NCBI GenBank assembly: GCA_022841465.1
Contig: JALHRL010000001.1
Location: 124,001 to 188,000, forward strand
DNA from: Bacteroidia bacterium
Lineage (GTDB): Bacteria > Bacteroidota > Bacteroidia > B-17B0 > Aurantibacillaceae
Length of the DNA stretch: 64,000 nt
Reading direction: 5' to 3'
The notes beneath the pieces were generated by a model that was given only the letters and a program-made list of their open reading frames with translations, ran no database searches and had not been told where the DNA came from. How positions within the stretch are numbered: position 1 is the stretch's first letter; the number at the start of each line of letters is the position of its first letter. Below are positions 7,565 to 16,048 of the stretch, in pieces. The translations under genes and the position numbers were made by a program.

Positions 7565-10156
7565 TTGAAAGCAGTTAAAAAAATAATTTTTTGGGCATTT
7601 GTTGCAATTTCCGTTTTATTAGCATTTTGGGGTTACAACGCCTTAAAGCAAAATAAAAAACCAGCTTTAGATGTTTTATCATTAATGCCCGATAGTTGCG
7701 TGGTTTATGCTTCAACGGTAAATTTCCACGAGTTAAGTACAAAACTGATTTCACAAAATTTAATTTTTAAAACATGGACCATAGTGTCTGATATTAATAA
7801 TTTCTCAAACAAAATTTCATTTTATGACTCTATTTTATACAGCGAACCCTTAGTAGAAGATTTGTGCGAAAATAATACAGTTCATTTTGCAAGCTATTTT
7901 AAAAACAATAAAATGCAGTGGCTGTGTGCTATAAAATTAAAAGAGTTAAAACAAGAAGAAAGTATTTATGCGTTTTGCAAATTAAAATTTAATCAAAAAT
8001 CTGAGAAAATATTTCAAACTTCCGCAGGCGATTATGTTACAGTTAATGGAGGTGTATTGCTAATTGGGAACGGAAACGAAATAATTAAAGAAGCAATAAA
8101 TACTCACAAAGGGTTAAACGAGAATAAAGAATTTATAAAATGTTTAAGCAATTGTAGTAATAACGATGCTGTTAGAATTTATGCCAATCACGTTTTATTA
8201 GAGCGGCATAAAACAAAAACACCCTTTAACAGCAATTTACTTTTAAATGCATTTGAAAGTTGCAGCGCCATAAAGTTTGGGCCAAACGAATTGGTTTTAA
8301 ACGGAAATTATAACTCTAACTTAAGTCTTGAACAAAAATTGATGGAAAGTCAAAAACCACAAAACATAAGTGTATTTGATAACTTACCATTTTCAACATC
8401 TTATTTTAAAATTTATGCAGTTAGCAATTCTGAAGGGGTTTTAGAGTGTTTAAAGCAAGGCAATAAAAAAACAGAGCAGTTTAATGAAACATGGAGTAAC
8501 TTAAACCAAAAAACAATGTTTAAATTAAACAATCAGTTTTTTGAAAACATTAGTAATTATATTGGAGAATTTGAAACGAACCGAATGAACGCATTAATTT
8601 TAGGGATTAATGACACCTTAATATGTAAAGAGAATTTAAAATATTTAAGCGAAAGGGATACAGTTATAGGAAGCACACTGTTGCATTTTGTTAAATCGGA
8701 TATCAAAGTTCAAAACTTATTTGCTGATTTTTTTCAAGGAAACTACAACAATGCATTTGTTTTTAACAGCAACCTTTACTTTGTTTCAGACAAAACTTCA
8801 GCTATTGAATTAATACAAGTATTACAAAGTAATTCAACATTAAGTAATAATAATTTATTTATAGATTATGCTAATGAGAACATTAACACCAAAGCAAGTT
8901 ATATTGGTTTTTTGGCGCCTAATTTAAATCCGGAGAAAATAAAAAAGTTCACTAGCATAGATTTAGCAGCCAACAAGACAATAACTGAAAACTTAACGCA
9001 CGCAAGTATTGTAGCAGAGTTTTCCGAAGGAGTATCTAAGTATAGAATGCATTTATTGTATCAATCGCCAGAAGCACAAACTACACCTAATTTATTATGG
9101 CAATGTGCATTAGATAGCGGAGTAATTGGTAAACCATATTTATTCACTAACCATAATACTTCAGAAAAAGAAATAGTGGTTCAGGATAATGCCCATCAGT
9201 TATATTTAATAAATTCAACAGGAAACGTTTTATGGAAAAAGAAAATTAATGAAGAAATTCGCTCAGAAATTTATACAGTAGATATTTTTAAAAATAAGAA
9301 GTTTCAATTATTTTTTAATACCGATAATTATTTGCATTTAATTGATAGAAATGGAAAATACGTTGAAGGGTATCCAGTAAAACTTCCTGCAAAGGCTAGC
9401 AACCAATTAACTTTAGTTGATTATGACGCAGATAACAATGTTAGAGCATTTATTGCCTGTGATAATAATTTAATTTATAATTATACTTTGTATGGCATAA
9501 AGGCAGAAGGATATAAGCCCTATAGAACAAATGAAAAGGTTAGTTTGCCAATTAAATTTATTAGGGTAGGTGCCAGCGATTACTTAATAACTATGGATAG
9601 CGAAGGAGGCCTGCATGCTTTTAGCAGAAAAGGAGATGCAAGAATAGGATTTAGAAACAAAACAATTCAAAATTGTAAAGATTTTATTTTAATTGGCGCA
9701 AACAATATAAATAACACGCATTTGTTTTATTTTGACGAAACAAATAATTTAATAAATAAAATATCATTTGCAGATAAAAAAGATGTTCGCAAATTAAATG
9801 GAATTTTTGATAATTCCGTTTATAATTTCGGTTATTACAATGATGATAAAACGCCCGATTTAGCAATTGTTTCAGAAAAAGGATTGACTATATACGATGT
9901 GAATGGCTTTAGTATATATACCAACGAGAATTTTATTATAACAAACAACTGTAAAACAGAAAACATAGGTAATCGTACTATTTACTATGGTTTTAATTCT
10001 TTAAAACGAAATATTTTAATTGCAAATTCAAACTCAAGTACTGTCGATCAAATTCCAAGTGATTCGCAACCGGCCATTTTTAATTTATTTAATAACGAAA
10101 AGAAGTATATTATTTATTGCTACAATAATAAATTGTATTGCAGATTATTAAAATAA
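7565..10156 (+). CDS. Large membrane-anchored or exported protein, DUF3352-like with propeller-like C-terminus
   Basis: An 863-aa protein beginning with a signal-anchor (KKIIFWAFVAISVLLAFWGY) and otherwise extracytoplasmic. The first 500 residues have the style of DUF3352-type proteins (LSLMPDSCVVYASTV near the start, repeated F-x-ISNY segments). From about residue 520 there are repeats like those of PQQ/WD-type propellers: QLYLINSTGNVLWKKKI, LHLIDRNGKYVEGYPVKL, GGLHAFSRKGDARIGF. The start is a TTG at 7565; the nearby ATG at 7560 runs into a stop after two codons. Function is unknown. It is probably a Bacteroidota-specific envelope protein, and the family name is tentative. Confidence 0.8.
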   Translation: MKAVKKIIFWAFVAISVLLAFWGYNALKQNKKPALDVLSLMPDSCVVYASTVNFHELSTKLISQNLIFKTWTIVSDINNFSNKISFYDSILYSEPLVEDLCENNTVHFASYFKNNKMQWLCAIKLKELKQEESIYAFCKLKFNQKSEKIFQTSAGDYVTVNGGVLLIGNGNEIIKEAINTHKGLNENKEFIKCLSNCSNNDAVRIYANHVLLERHKTKTPFNSNLLLNAFESCSAIKFGPNELVLNGNYNSNLSLEQKLMESQKPQNISVFDNLPFSTSYFKIYAVSNSEGVLECLKQGNKKTEQFNETWSNLNQKTMFKLNNQFFENISNYIGEFETNRMNALILGINDTLICKENLKYLSERDTVIGSTLLHFVKSDIKVQNLFADFFQGNYNNAFVFNSNLYFVSDKTSAIELIQVLQSNSTLSNNNLFIDYANENINTKASYIGFLAPNLNPEKIKKFTSIDLAANKTITENLTHASIVAEFSEGVSKYRMHLLYQSPEAQTTPNLLWQCALDSGVIGKPYLFTNHNTSEKEIVVQDNAHQLYLINSTGNVLWKKKINEEIRSEIYTVDIFKNKKFQLFFNTDNYLHLIDRNGKYVEGYPVKLPAKASNQLTLVDYDADNNVRAFIACDNNLIYNYTLYGIKAEGYKPYRTNEKVSLPIKFIRVGASDYLITMDSEGGLHAFSRKGDARIGFRNKTIQNCKDFILIGANNINNTHLFYFDETNNLINKISFADKKDVRKLNGIFDNSVYNFGYYNDDKTPDLAIVSEKGLTIYDVNGFSIYTNENFIITNNCKTENIGNRTIYYGFNSLKRNILIANSNSSTVDQIPSDSQPAIFNLFNNEKKYIIYCYNNKLYCRLLK

Positions 10157-10176
10157 ACAATCTAAAATAAAAAAGT

Positions 10177-10767
10177 ATGTCATTTATAAGCATTCAAAAC
10201 GAAAAAGCAATTAAGCGAATTATTTATATTACCACTGTATTAATTTGTATTGTAGTGGTAATTTTGCAACAAAAGTTTTTGCCTCGTCCGGCAAATTTCC
10301 CTGACTTTATTTATAAACTACCAATGGTAAATGCAATTTTAAACGGCATCTGCAGTGTTTTATTAATTTTTTCTCTACTTGCCATAAAAAGTAAAAACAT
10401 TGCATTGCACAAAAAGTTAAACCTAACGGCTTTTGCTTTAAGCGCACTATTTTTGGTGTGCTATGTAACAGCGCATTATTTTGTGCCTGATACCCGTTAC
10501 GGAGATATAAATCACGATGGAATAATGAGTGCGGAAGAATCAGCAGCCGTTGCAGGAATAAAGCCTTTGTATTTAATCATTCTTTTAACGCATATATTTC
10601 TTGCGGCTATTGTTTTACCTTTTGTATTGCTTTCATTTTATTACGGTTTAACAGATCAACGCGAGAAACATAAAAAATTAACGCGCATTAGTTACCCCGT
10701 TTGGTTGTATGTAACTATTACAGGTGTTGTGGTGTATTTAATGATTAGTCCTTATTACAGTTATTAA
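10177..10767 (+). CDS. DUF420 family membrane protein with EF-hand-like loop
   Basis: An integral membrane protein of 196 aa with about five hydrophobic segments. HKKLNLTAFALSALFLVCYV and HKKLTRISYPVWLYVTITGV are characteristic of DUF420, a family linked to cytochrome oxidase biogenesis in other bacteria. Between the third and fourth membrane segments is the 12-residue sequence DINHDGIMSAEE, which fits the EF-hand calcium loop at positions 1, 3, 5, 6, 8, 9 and 12. It lies 20 bp after the preceding gene and 17 bp before a cytochrome c gene, consistent with one respiratory or redox unit. Calcium binding is inference from the motif. Confidence 0.88.
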   Translation: MSFISIQNEKAIKRIIYITTVLICIVVVILQQKFLPRPANFPDFIYKLPMVNAILNGICSVLLIFSLLAIKSKNIALHKKLNLTAFALSALFLVCYVTAHYFVPDTRYGDINHDGIMSAEESAAVAGIKPLYLIILLTHIFLAAIVLPFVLLSFYYGLTDQREKHKKLTRISYPVWLYVTITGVVVYLMISPYYSY

Positions 10768-10784
10768 ATAAGTTCGTGTATTTC

Positions 10785-12167
10785 ATGAGGCTTGTACAAT
10801 ATATTAAAATTATTTGTTTTGTATTTATTGTCGGCGCTTGTAATAACACCAACAAAAATGAAGAAACCAATAAAGAAGTTACTTGGTCAGAACACATTGC
10901 TCCAATCGTTTACAAAAACTGCTCTCCTTGTCATAGGCCAAACCAAAGCGGCCCGTTTAATTTATTAAGTTATAACGATGCAGTTAAAAAAGCAAAGCTT
11001 ATTAAGTTTGTTACCCAAACAAAATACATGCCGCCTTGGCCGGCCGACCCAAATTACTCGCACTTTATAGGAGAAAGAGTTTTAAACGAGAATGAAATAG
11101 AATTAATTAAACGATGGGTAGATAAAAACATGCCTCGTGGCGATTCTTTAAATGAGCCAAAAACCCCGTTGTTTAATGAGCATTCTAATTTTGGCAAGCC
11201 CGATTTAATTATACGTGCAAAAGATATTGTAAGAATTAAAGGAAACGGAACCGATGTTTTTTTAATTATGAAGTTTCCTTATGAATTAAATAACGACACC
11301 ATTGCGGATATCATTGAGTTTGTTCCGCATCAACGAAAACTGGTACATCATGTAAACGGACATTTAATTTCGTACGATTCAAACAGAACATTTAATTACA
11401 TGACAGGCGATAACATTCACAGTGATACAAAAGCACAATTGATGGAGGTGTATAAAAACATGCACATACCCTACACCGATAATTTACAACCAAACTTCCC
11501 AACATTAACTCCAAACACAGTTTACTATTTGCCCGGATATACACCCCCTGTTTATCCTTCAGAAATTGGTGGATATAAGCTCAAGAAAAATGGCGCATTT
11601 TTGTTAAATAATATTCATTACGGACCAAGCAATGTTGATTTAATGGATTCAAGTTACATTAATGTTTTTTTTAGAAAAGAGCCAATTAAAAGAGCCATTA
11701 CCGAAATACAATTAGGTACTTTTGGTGTTTCAAAAATAGAACCTGAGTTTATTATTCCTCCAAACGAAATTAAAACATTTCATACGTATGCAAAAATTGA
11801 GAAAGCAATTTCTATACTTTCCATAAATCCGCATATGCATTTAATTGGAAAAACTTTTTGGGCATTTGCACTAAAACCAAATGGCGATACTGTGCCTTTA
11901 ATTAAAATACCGAAGTGGGATTTTAGATGGCAATATTACTATACTTTTATAAATCCACTAAAGTTAGAGGCAGGGAGCACCATTCATGTTTATGGCACTT
12001 TTGATAACACTAAAAACAATCCATTTAATCCTTATTCACCTCCTCAAACTATTACAAATGGGGATGGAGTAGAGAGCATGAAAACAACCGAAGAAATGTT
12101 TCAGTTTATTTTTACTTTTGTACCCTACAAGCAAGGCGACGAAAAGATTAATTTAGAGAAAAATTAA
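10785..12167 (+). CDS. Cytochrome c-copper type II monooxygenase-like lipoprotein
   Basis: An exported lipoprotein of 460 aa, with the ATG at 10785 giving a signal ending FIVGACNN (lipobox). Domain 1 (about residues 40-125) is a cytochrome c with the haem site NCSPCHRP and a likely distal Met in TKYMPPWP. The rest resembles copper type II ascorbate-dependent monooxygenases: a His-His pair in RKLVHHVNGHL, then HxH in NPHMHLIGK, and a late Met in TTEEMFQF, as expected for the CuA and CuB sites of the peptidylglycine-monooxygenase fold. The substrate is unknown. The location next to the DUF420 gene fits periplasmic redox chemistry. A longer GTG reading from 10776 is possible but adds nothing. 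Confidence 0.82.
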   Translation: MRLVQYIKIICFVFIVGACNNTNKNEETNKEVTWSEHIAPIVYKNCSPCHRPNQSGPFNLLSYNDAVKKAKLIKFVTQTKYMPPWPADPNYSHFIGERVLNENEIELIKRWVDKNMPRGDSLNEPKTPLFNEHSNFGKPDLIIRAKDIVRIKGNGTDVFLIMKFPYELNNDTIADIIEFVPHQRKLVHHVNGHLISYDSNRTFNYMTGDNIHSDTKAQLMEVYKNMHIPYTDNLQPNFPTLTPNTVYYLPGYTPPVYPSEIGGYKLKKNGAFLLNNIHYGPSNVDLMDSSYINVFFRKEPIKRAITEIQLGTFGVSKIEPEFIIPPNEIKTFHTYAKIEKAISILSINPHMHLIGKTFWAFALKPNGDTVPLIKIPKWDFRWQYYYTFINPLKLEAGSTIHVYGTFDNTKNNPFNPYSPPQTITNGDGVESMKTTEEMFQFIFTFVPYKQGDEKINLEKN

Positions 12168-12191
12168 ATTTATTATTCTAATATATCAACC

Positions 12192-12620
12192 ATGAAAAAA
12201 CTAATACTTCTACTTACTTTTTTAACTTGTTTTACCTCTTGTAAGAAATATGCCGAAGGACCAAGTTTTACCTTGCTTACAAAAAAAAGCAGAGTAGCAA
12301 ATAATTGGAAATTGAAAAAGTATTTTATTGATGGTGCCGATAAAACAGGCGATGCATTAGTTGCGTTTAAAGATTTTAATTTGATAATAGATAAAAACAA
12401 CATGAAGTATTCTAAATCATTTACCGCACTAAGTATACTGCCTTATGGCGAGGCGGGCTCATGGAAGTTTTCTTCAGATAAAATGAATATTGAATTTACG
12501 CCCGATAACTCAAACATAAAACCATATTCATGGAAGATAGAAAAGCTAAAAGAGAAAGAAGTATGTTTTAGTTATACCGATAACAATACTGTTATTAAAG
12601 CGTATTTAATTCCTAAATAA
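12192..12620 (+). CDS. Small lipoprotein, lipocalin-like
   Basis: A 142-residue lipoprotein: signal MKKLILLLTFLTCFTSCKK with a lipobox Cys. NNWKLKKYFIDG and then GEAGSWKFSSDK are typical of the small lipocalin-like (DUF5004/DUF4923 style) lipoproteins of Bacteroidota, where a W-K-L strand opens the barrel. It follows the cytochrome c gene by 24 bp and may share its transcript. Its stop (12618-12620) directly abuts that of convergent trpS, leaving no room for a separate terminator. Ligand and role are unknown. Confidence 0.8.
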   Translation: MKKLILLLTFLTCFTSCKKYAEGPSFTLLTKKSRVANNWKLKKYFIDGADKTGDALVAFKDFNLIIDKNNMKYSKSFTALSILPYGEAGSWKFSSDKMNIEFTPDNSNIKPYSWKIEKLKEKEVCFSYTDNNTVIKAYLIPK

Positions 12621-13595
12621 TTAATTGTAACCAACAATACTCCGCACCAATTTTAGTTTTTCGTTTGCCATTTTAGAAGCTTTTGCTTCTCCTATTTGAA
12701 GTTCTTTTTCCAATAAATTTTCATCGGCCATTAGCTTATTAAAACTTTCGCGTTGTAATTTAAAATTATCCAGTATTGCTTCGTATAAAGCATTTTTAGC
12801 ATGGCCATAGCCAAAACCGCCTTTAACATAATTTGCGCGTAAATTTTCTGTTTGTTCTTTACTTGCAATTAATTGATACAATTTAAACACATTACATGTA
12901 TTGGGGTTTTTAGGTTCTTCTAAAGGAGTACTGTCAGTAATAATTGTGCCTACAACTTTTTTTAATTCTTTCTCCGGCAAAAAAATATTTATAAAGTTGT
13001 TGTACGATTTGCTCATTTTTTGTCCGTCAATTCCCGGAACAACTTTTGTTTCTTCATTAATTAAGGCTTCGGGTAACACAAAAACTTCACTTTCCATTCT
13101 ATTATTAAAAGCAGAAGCAATGTCGCGTGTCATTTCTAAATGTTGTACCTGATCTTTTCCAACCGGAACATAATTAGCATCGTATAATAAAATATCTGCT
13201 GCCATTAACACAGGATAAGTAAATAATCCCGCATTTACATCGCTCAATTTTTCACTTTTATCTTTAAATGAGTGAGCATTTGCAAGCATTGGAAAAGGAG
13301 TAAAACAATTTAAATACCAGGTAAGTTCTGCAACTTGGGGCACGCGACTTTGTCTGTAAAACAAATTCTTTTGCGTATCAAATCCAAAAGCTAACCAAGT
13401 AGCGGCAACGGCTTTTGTACTTTCTTTAATAAACGATGCGTTTTTAACACTCGTTAAAGTGTGCATATCTGCAATAAAAAACAAACTTTCGTTTCCGGGA
13501 TTTCTGCTTAATTCAATTGCTGGCATTATTGCCCCTAAAATATTTCCTAAATGAGGAACATTAGTACTTTGTATGCCGGTTAATATACGTGCCAT
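12621..13595 (-). CDS. trpS: Tryptophanyl-tRNA synthetase
   Basis: Class I aminoacyl-tRNA synthetase charging tRNA-Trp, 324 aa, the usual length for the bacterial enzyme. The HIGH-type signature is HLGN at 15-18, within TGIQSTNVPHLGN (most TrpS have TGIQPTG here). The KMSKS loop is at residues 193-197 in GIDGQKMSKSYNN. YVPVGKDQVQHLEMTRDIA is the conserved tRNA/adenylate segment. The divergent neighbour plsC begins 52 bp away. I see no T-box or other leader. Confidence 0.97.
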   Translation of the reverse strand: MARILTGIQSTNVPHLGNILGAIMPAIELSRNPGNESLFFIADMHTLTSVKNASFIKESTKAVAATWLAFGFDTQKNLFYRQSRVPQVAELTWYLNCFTPFPMLANAHSFKDKSEKLSDVNAGLFTYPVLMAADILLYDANYVPVGKDQVQHLEMTRDIASAFNNRMESEVFVLPEALINEETKVVPGIDGQKMSKSYNNFINIFLPEKELKKVVGTIITDSTPLEEPKNPNTCNVFKLYQLIASKEQTENLRANYVKGGFGYGHAKNALYEAILDNFKLQRESFNKLMADENLLEKELQIGEAKASKMANEKLKLVRSIVGYN

Positions 13596-13629
13596 GTTTT
13601 ATAAAAGCTAAAGGTATAATTTTATTAGC

Positions 13630-13637
13630 TATTTTTG
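13630..13637 (+). promoter_or_regulatory. -7 promoter element (TATTTTTG) of the acyltransferase gene
   Basis: Exact TAnnTTTG match, 10 nt before the TTG start at 13648. It implies a 5' leader of only a few nucleotides. Confidence 0.5.
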
Positions 13638-13647
13638 TGGATACTTT

Positions 13648-14400
13648 TTGAAAATCATTAAACTCATATTCGGCCCCATTTGGAAAATCTGGTTTTTTCT
13701 GTGGTTTGCCTTGCCCTTTTTAGTTTTATTCCCCTTGTTTTATTTTGCTTTAATAACAAAAAAATTTGATTTTGTGTTTAAGCTTAAAAGAGTTTGGGCG
13801 CGTATTATTTCAATTGGCAGTTTTTTATACCCAACCATTACGTATTCTAAACGAAAATATAAATTGCCGAAGCCGTGCATTGTTGTTTCTAATCACACTT
13901 CGTATCTAGATATTGTATTTGTTCCGTTTTATGTTGATCACACAGCTGTTTTTATGGGAAAAGACGAATTACTTAAAATACCTTTGTTTAAATATTTTTT
14001 TGTTTACTTTGATATTCCTGTTAAAAGGAAAAGCATAAAAGATTCGCACAATGCTTTTAAAAAAGCCGGTGATGTAATTGGTGCCAAAAGAACAATGATT
14101 ATTTATCCGGAAGCTACCATTAGCCCCAATGGGAAATTAAAACCCTTTAAAAACGGGGCTTTTAAATTAGCGGTGGAAAAACAAGTGCCCATAGTTCCGG
14201 TAGTTAATTTAAACAATTGGCATTTTCTTCAAAACGGAGGTTTTTTAAAAAGCTTTGGCAGCCCTGGTTTCCCTAAAATTATTGTTGGAGAACCTATAAG
14301 TACAATAGGAATGTCTGAAGAAAACATTGAGGAATTAAAAAATAAAGTGTTTACCTTTACACAACAAGAATTACAGAAATTTCATGGAACAAAAAATTAA
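13648..14400 (+). CDS. plsC: 1-acyl-sn-glycerol-3-phosphate acyltransferase-like (PlsC family)
   Basis: Membrane-associated acyltransferase of 250 aa. A hydrophobic N-terminus (IWKIWFFLWFALPFLVLFPL) is followed by the HX4D catalytic motif (NHTSYLD, His83 and Asp88) and the substrate motif YPEATISPNGKL (Glu155), a variant of FPEGTRS. PIVPVV is the fourth block of the family. It probably transfers an acyl chain to lysophosphatidic acid or a related lipid. The start is a TTG. The 3' end overlaps gatC by 17 nt in another frame, so the pair is co-transcribed. Confidence 0.88.
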   Translation: MKIIKLIFGPIWKIWFFLWFALPFLVLFPLFYFALITKKFDFVFKLKRVWARIISIGSFLYPTITYSKRKYKLPKPCIVVSNHTSYLDIVFVPFYVDHTAVFMGKDELLKIPLFKYFFVYFDIPVKRKSIKDSHNAFKKAGDVIGAKRTMIIYPEATISPNGKLKPFKNGAFKLAVEKQVPIVPVVNLNNWHFLQNGGFLKSFGSPGFPKIIVGEPISTIGMSEENIEELKNKVFTFTQQELQKFHGTKN

Positions 14401-14683
14401 TAATAAAACAGTAGAAGAAATTGCGCATTTAGCCCGTTTGGAGTTTAAGGATGATGCAATGCCTGAAATGATAAACGACTTAAACCGCGTATTAGCATTT
14501 GTAGATAAACTAAATGAACTAAATACAGATAATGTGGAGCCTCTAATATATATGAGTGAAGAAAGCAATGTTTTACGTGAAGATGAGCCCGCTGTTACAC
14601 TTACACAAAAAGAAGCTTTAAAAAATGCTCCGCAAAAAGATTCCGATTATTTTAAAGCACCAAAAGTGATAGATAACAAATAA
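14384..14683 (+). CDS. gatC: Asp-tRNA(Asn)/Glu-tRNA(Gln) amidotransferase subunit C
   Basis: A 99-residue GatC, the small subunit holding GatA and GatB together in the transamidation route to Gln-tRNA and Asn-tRNA. EEIAHLARLEF at the N-terminus and a C-terminal LREDEPAVTLTQKEALKNAP are family signatures. It starts inside the acyltransferase gene, overlapping 17 nt. gatA and gatB are not in this window, which is common in Bacteroidota. A strong hairpin terminator follows at once. Confidence 0.93.
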   Translation: MEQKINNKTVEEIAHLARLEFKDDAMPEMINDLNRVLAFVDKLNELNTDNVEPLIYMSEESNVLREDEPAVTLTQKEALKNAPQKDSDYFKAPKVIDNK

Positions 14684-14709
14684 AAAAAGCGGTTTTTAAA
14701 CCGCTTTTT
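14684..14709. terminator. Bidirectional terminator shared by gatC and the convergent small-protein gene
   Basis: AAAAAGCGGTTT (14684-14695) pairs with AAACCGCTTTTT (14698-14709) across a 2-nt loop, with T runs outside on either strand. The stop codon and last codons of the minus-strand gene at 14696 lie within the hairpin itself. Confidence 0.85.
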
Positions 14710-14965
14710 TTATTAAATATTTATCTCTAATCCTCAACAGTAATATTTTAATTTGTTTTCTAAAAATAAACATTAGCATTAAATAAGGCACTGCCATTAG
14801 GTATAATATTCCTGAGTTTAAACTTCTGGCTAGCGAGGTTGGGTCGTTTTTTAAACTGCTTTCTGCGGCTTGTTTACACATTGCACACTGCGCACTAACT
14901 TCACCGGTTAATAATACAAGTAAAAAAAATGCAATAAGTAAAATATAAGCAGAACGTTTGTTCAT
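14696..14965 (-). CDS. Small membrane protein with CxxC after signal peptide
   Basis: An 89-residue protein: signal peptide (AYILLIAFFLLVLLTGEVSA), then a QCAMCKQAAESSL segment with a CxxC pair at the expected mature N-terminus, then one membrane helix (LNSGILYLMAVPYLMLMFIF) and a basic tail. Proteins of this plan with CAMC are, from memory, widespread in Bacteroidota without known function. The gene is the second of a pair whose start and stop overlap as TAATG. Its last codons (KKAV-stop) form part of the shared terminator hairpin. Confidence 0.82.
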   Translation of the reverse strand: MNKRSAYILLIAFFLLVLLTGEVSAQCAMCKQAAESSLKNDPTSLARSLNSGILYLMAVPYLMLMFIFRKQIKILLLRIRDKYLIKKAV

Positions 14966-15597
14966 TATTGTTCAAACTTTTTGTAATCTGCAGGTACTTC
15001 TAATTTAGAGTCATCAATATTGCCCTTGTTAATTTTTGTCATTTCAAGTTTAGAAATAAATCTATTATCTGTGATAGAACGCTCTTCACTTAAAACAGGC
15101 ATGCTGCCTTTAGGTAAGCCTTTAATTTTATTAAAGTAAATACTTTGCTTGTCTTTTCTGTTCCATAATTCCATCATAGGCGTAAAAAAATCAAATTTAT
15201 CTGTGGTAACCCAGTATGAAATAATAGTGTTTTCGTCTTTGTTTTTTACAACAAACTCGGTACACTTAAGGCCCATTATTGTTTTTGACTTTCCTTTTGA
15301 TGTTTCGCATTTTCCTTTAATAACAGGAGGGATTTCGCTTTTTTGGTCGCCCCAAACCTTGCGTTTTGGGTTAACAAAATTAATGGCCCCTGTTTCTAGA
15401 TTAAAAATAAAACTTCCCTCTATGTTATCGCTTTTTTTAGCGTATTGATCTAATTTAATTTTTTTGTCTTTTACCCAGTATGTATTAGAGGTGGTGTCTC
15501 TTAAAGTGTAAAACTTAAATTCTATTGATCCGGTAAATGATTGCGCAAAATAATTAACGCTTAAAAAAATCAACAGAAGACTAATTCCTTTTTTCAT
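14965..15597 (-). CDS. Secreted DUF4412-like protein
   Basis: A 210-aa exported protein (signal MKKGISLLLIFLSVNYFAQ) with a body of beta strands. An FTGSIEFKFY opening, a central TIMGLKCTEFVVKNK with ENTIISYWVTTD, and a C-terminal KLEVPADYKKFE ending resemble DUF4412/GLPGLI-type periplasmic proteins of Bacteroidota. Those are often found beside other envelope genes and have no assigned activity. It overlaps the following CxxC membrane protein gene by 1 nt (TAATG), so they likely act together. The family assignment is moderate. Confidence 0.75.
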   Translation of the reverse strand: MKKGISLLLIFLSVNYFAQSFTGSIEFKFYTLRDTTSNTYWVKDKKIKLDQYAKKSDNIEGSFIFNLETGAINFVNPKRKVWGDQKSEIPPVIKGKCETSKGKSKTIMGLKCTEFVVKNKDENTIISYWVTTDKFDFFTPMMELWNRKDKQSIYFNKIKGLPKGSMPVLSEERSITDNRFISKLEMTKINKGNIDDSKLEVPADYKKFEQ

Positions 15598-15662
15598 AAC
15601 AATAGTTTTAGTAAGAATTTAGATGTAAATTTATAAAATTAATTTGTTTATAAGCGTTAAAA

Positions 15663-16031
15663 ATGCCTTTAGAGTCACAAAATTTCGGAAAATTAGGTGA
15701 AAAAGAAGCGGAGTTATACCTAAAAGAGAAAGGCTTTGAAATTGTTGAGCGCAATTGGCGGTTTAAGAAGTTAGAGGTTGATTTAATAGCGAAAGATAAC
15801 AAGGAGTTGGTATTTATTGAGGTGAAAGCCAGAGGAACAGATTATTTTGGTGACCCCGAATCGTTTGTAAGCAAGAAAAAGCAAAAAAATTTAATAGCCG
15901 CAGCAAATAATTACATAGCAGAAACCAATTTTAACGGCGAAACCCGCTTTGATGTAGTGGCTATCTTGCAAAATAATGATAAAATACTTGTAAATCACAT
16001 CCAAAACGCATTTTCTCCTTCAATTATCTAA
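15663..16031 (+). CDS. YraN family protein (UPF0102, endonuclease-like fold)
   Basis: A 122-residue protein of the YraN/UPF0102 family. GKLGEKEAELYLKEKGFEIVERNWR is the N-terminal signature, and EVDLIAKDN with FIEVKARG carries the Asp and Glu-x-Lys of a restriction-endonuclease-like active site. The family's cellular role is unsettled (Holliday-junction or DNA-uptake associated nuclease has been proposed). It is followed after 17 bp by the rluB-like gene, which appears to have its own promoter element. Confidence 0.9.
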   Translation: MPLESQNFGKLGEKEAELYLKEKGFEIVERNWRFKKLEVDLIAKDNKELVFIEVKARGTDYFGDPESFVSKKKQKNLIAAANNYIAETNFNGETRFDVVAILQNNDKILVNHIQNAFSPSII

Positions 16032-16033
16032 AG

Positions 16034-16041
16034 TATCTTTG
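16034..16041 (+). promoter_or_regulatory. -7 promoter element (TATCTTTG) of the pseudouridine synthase gene
   Basis: Exact TAnnTTTG match with 7 nt to the ATG at 16049. It begins 2 nt after the stop of the upstream yraN-type gene, so initiation here would give an almost leaderless mRNA. Confidence 0.5.
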
Positions 16042-16048
16042 CAATCTA

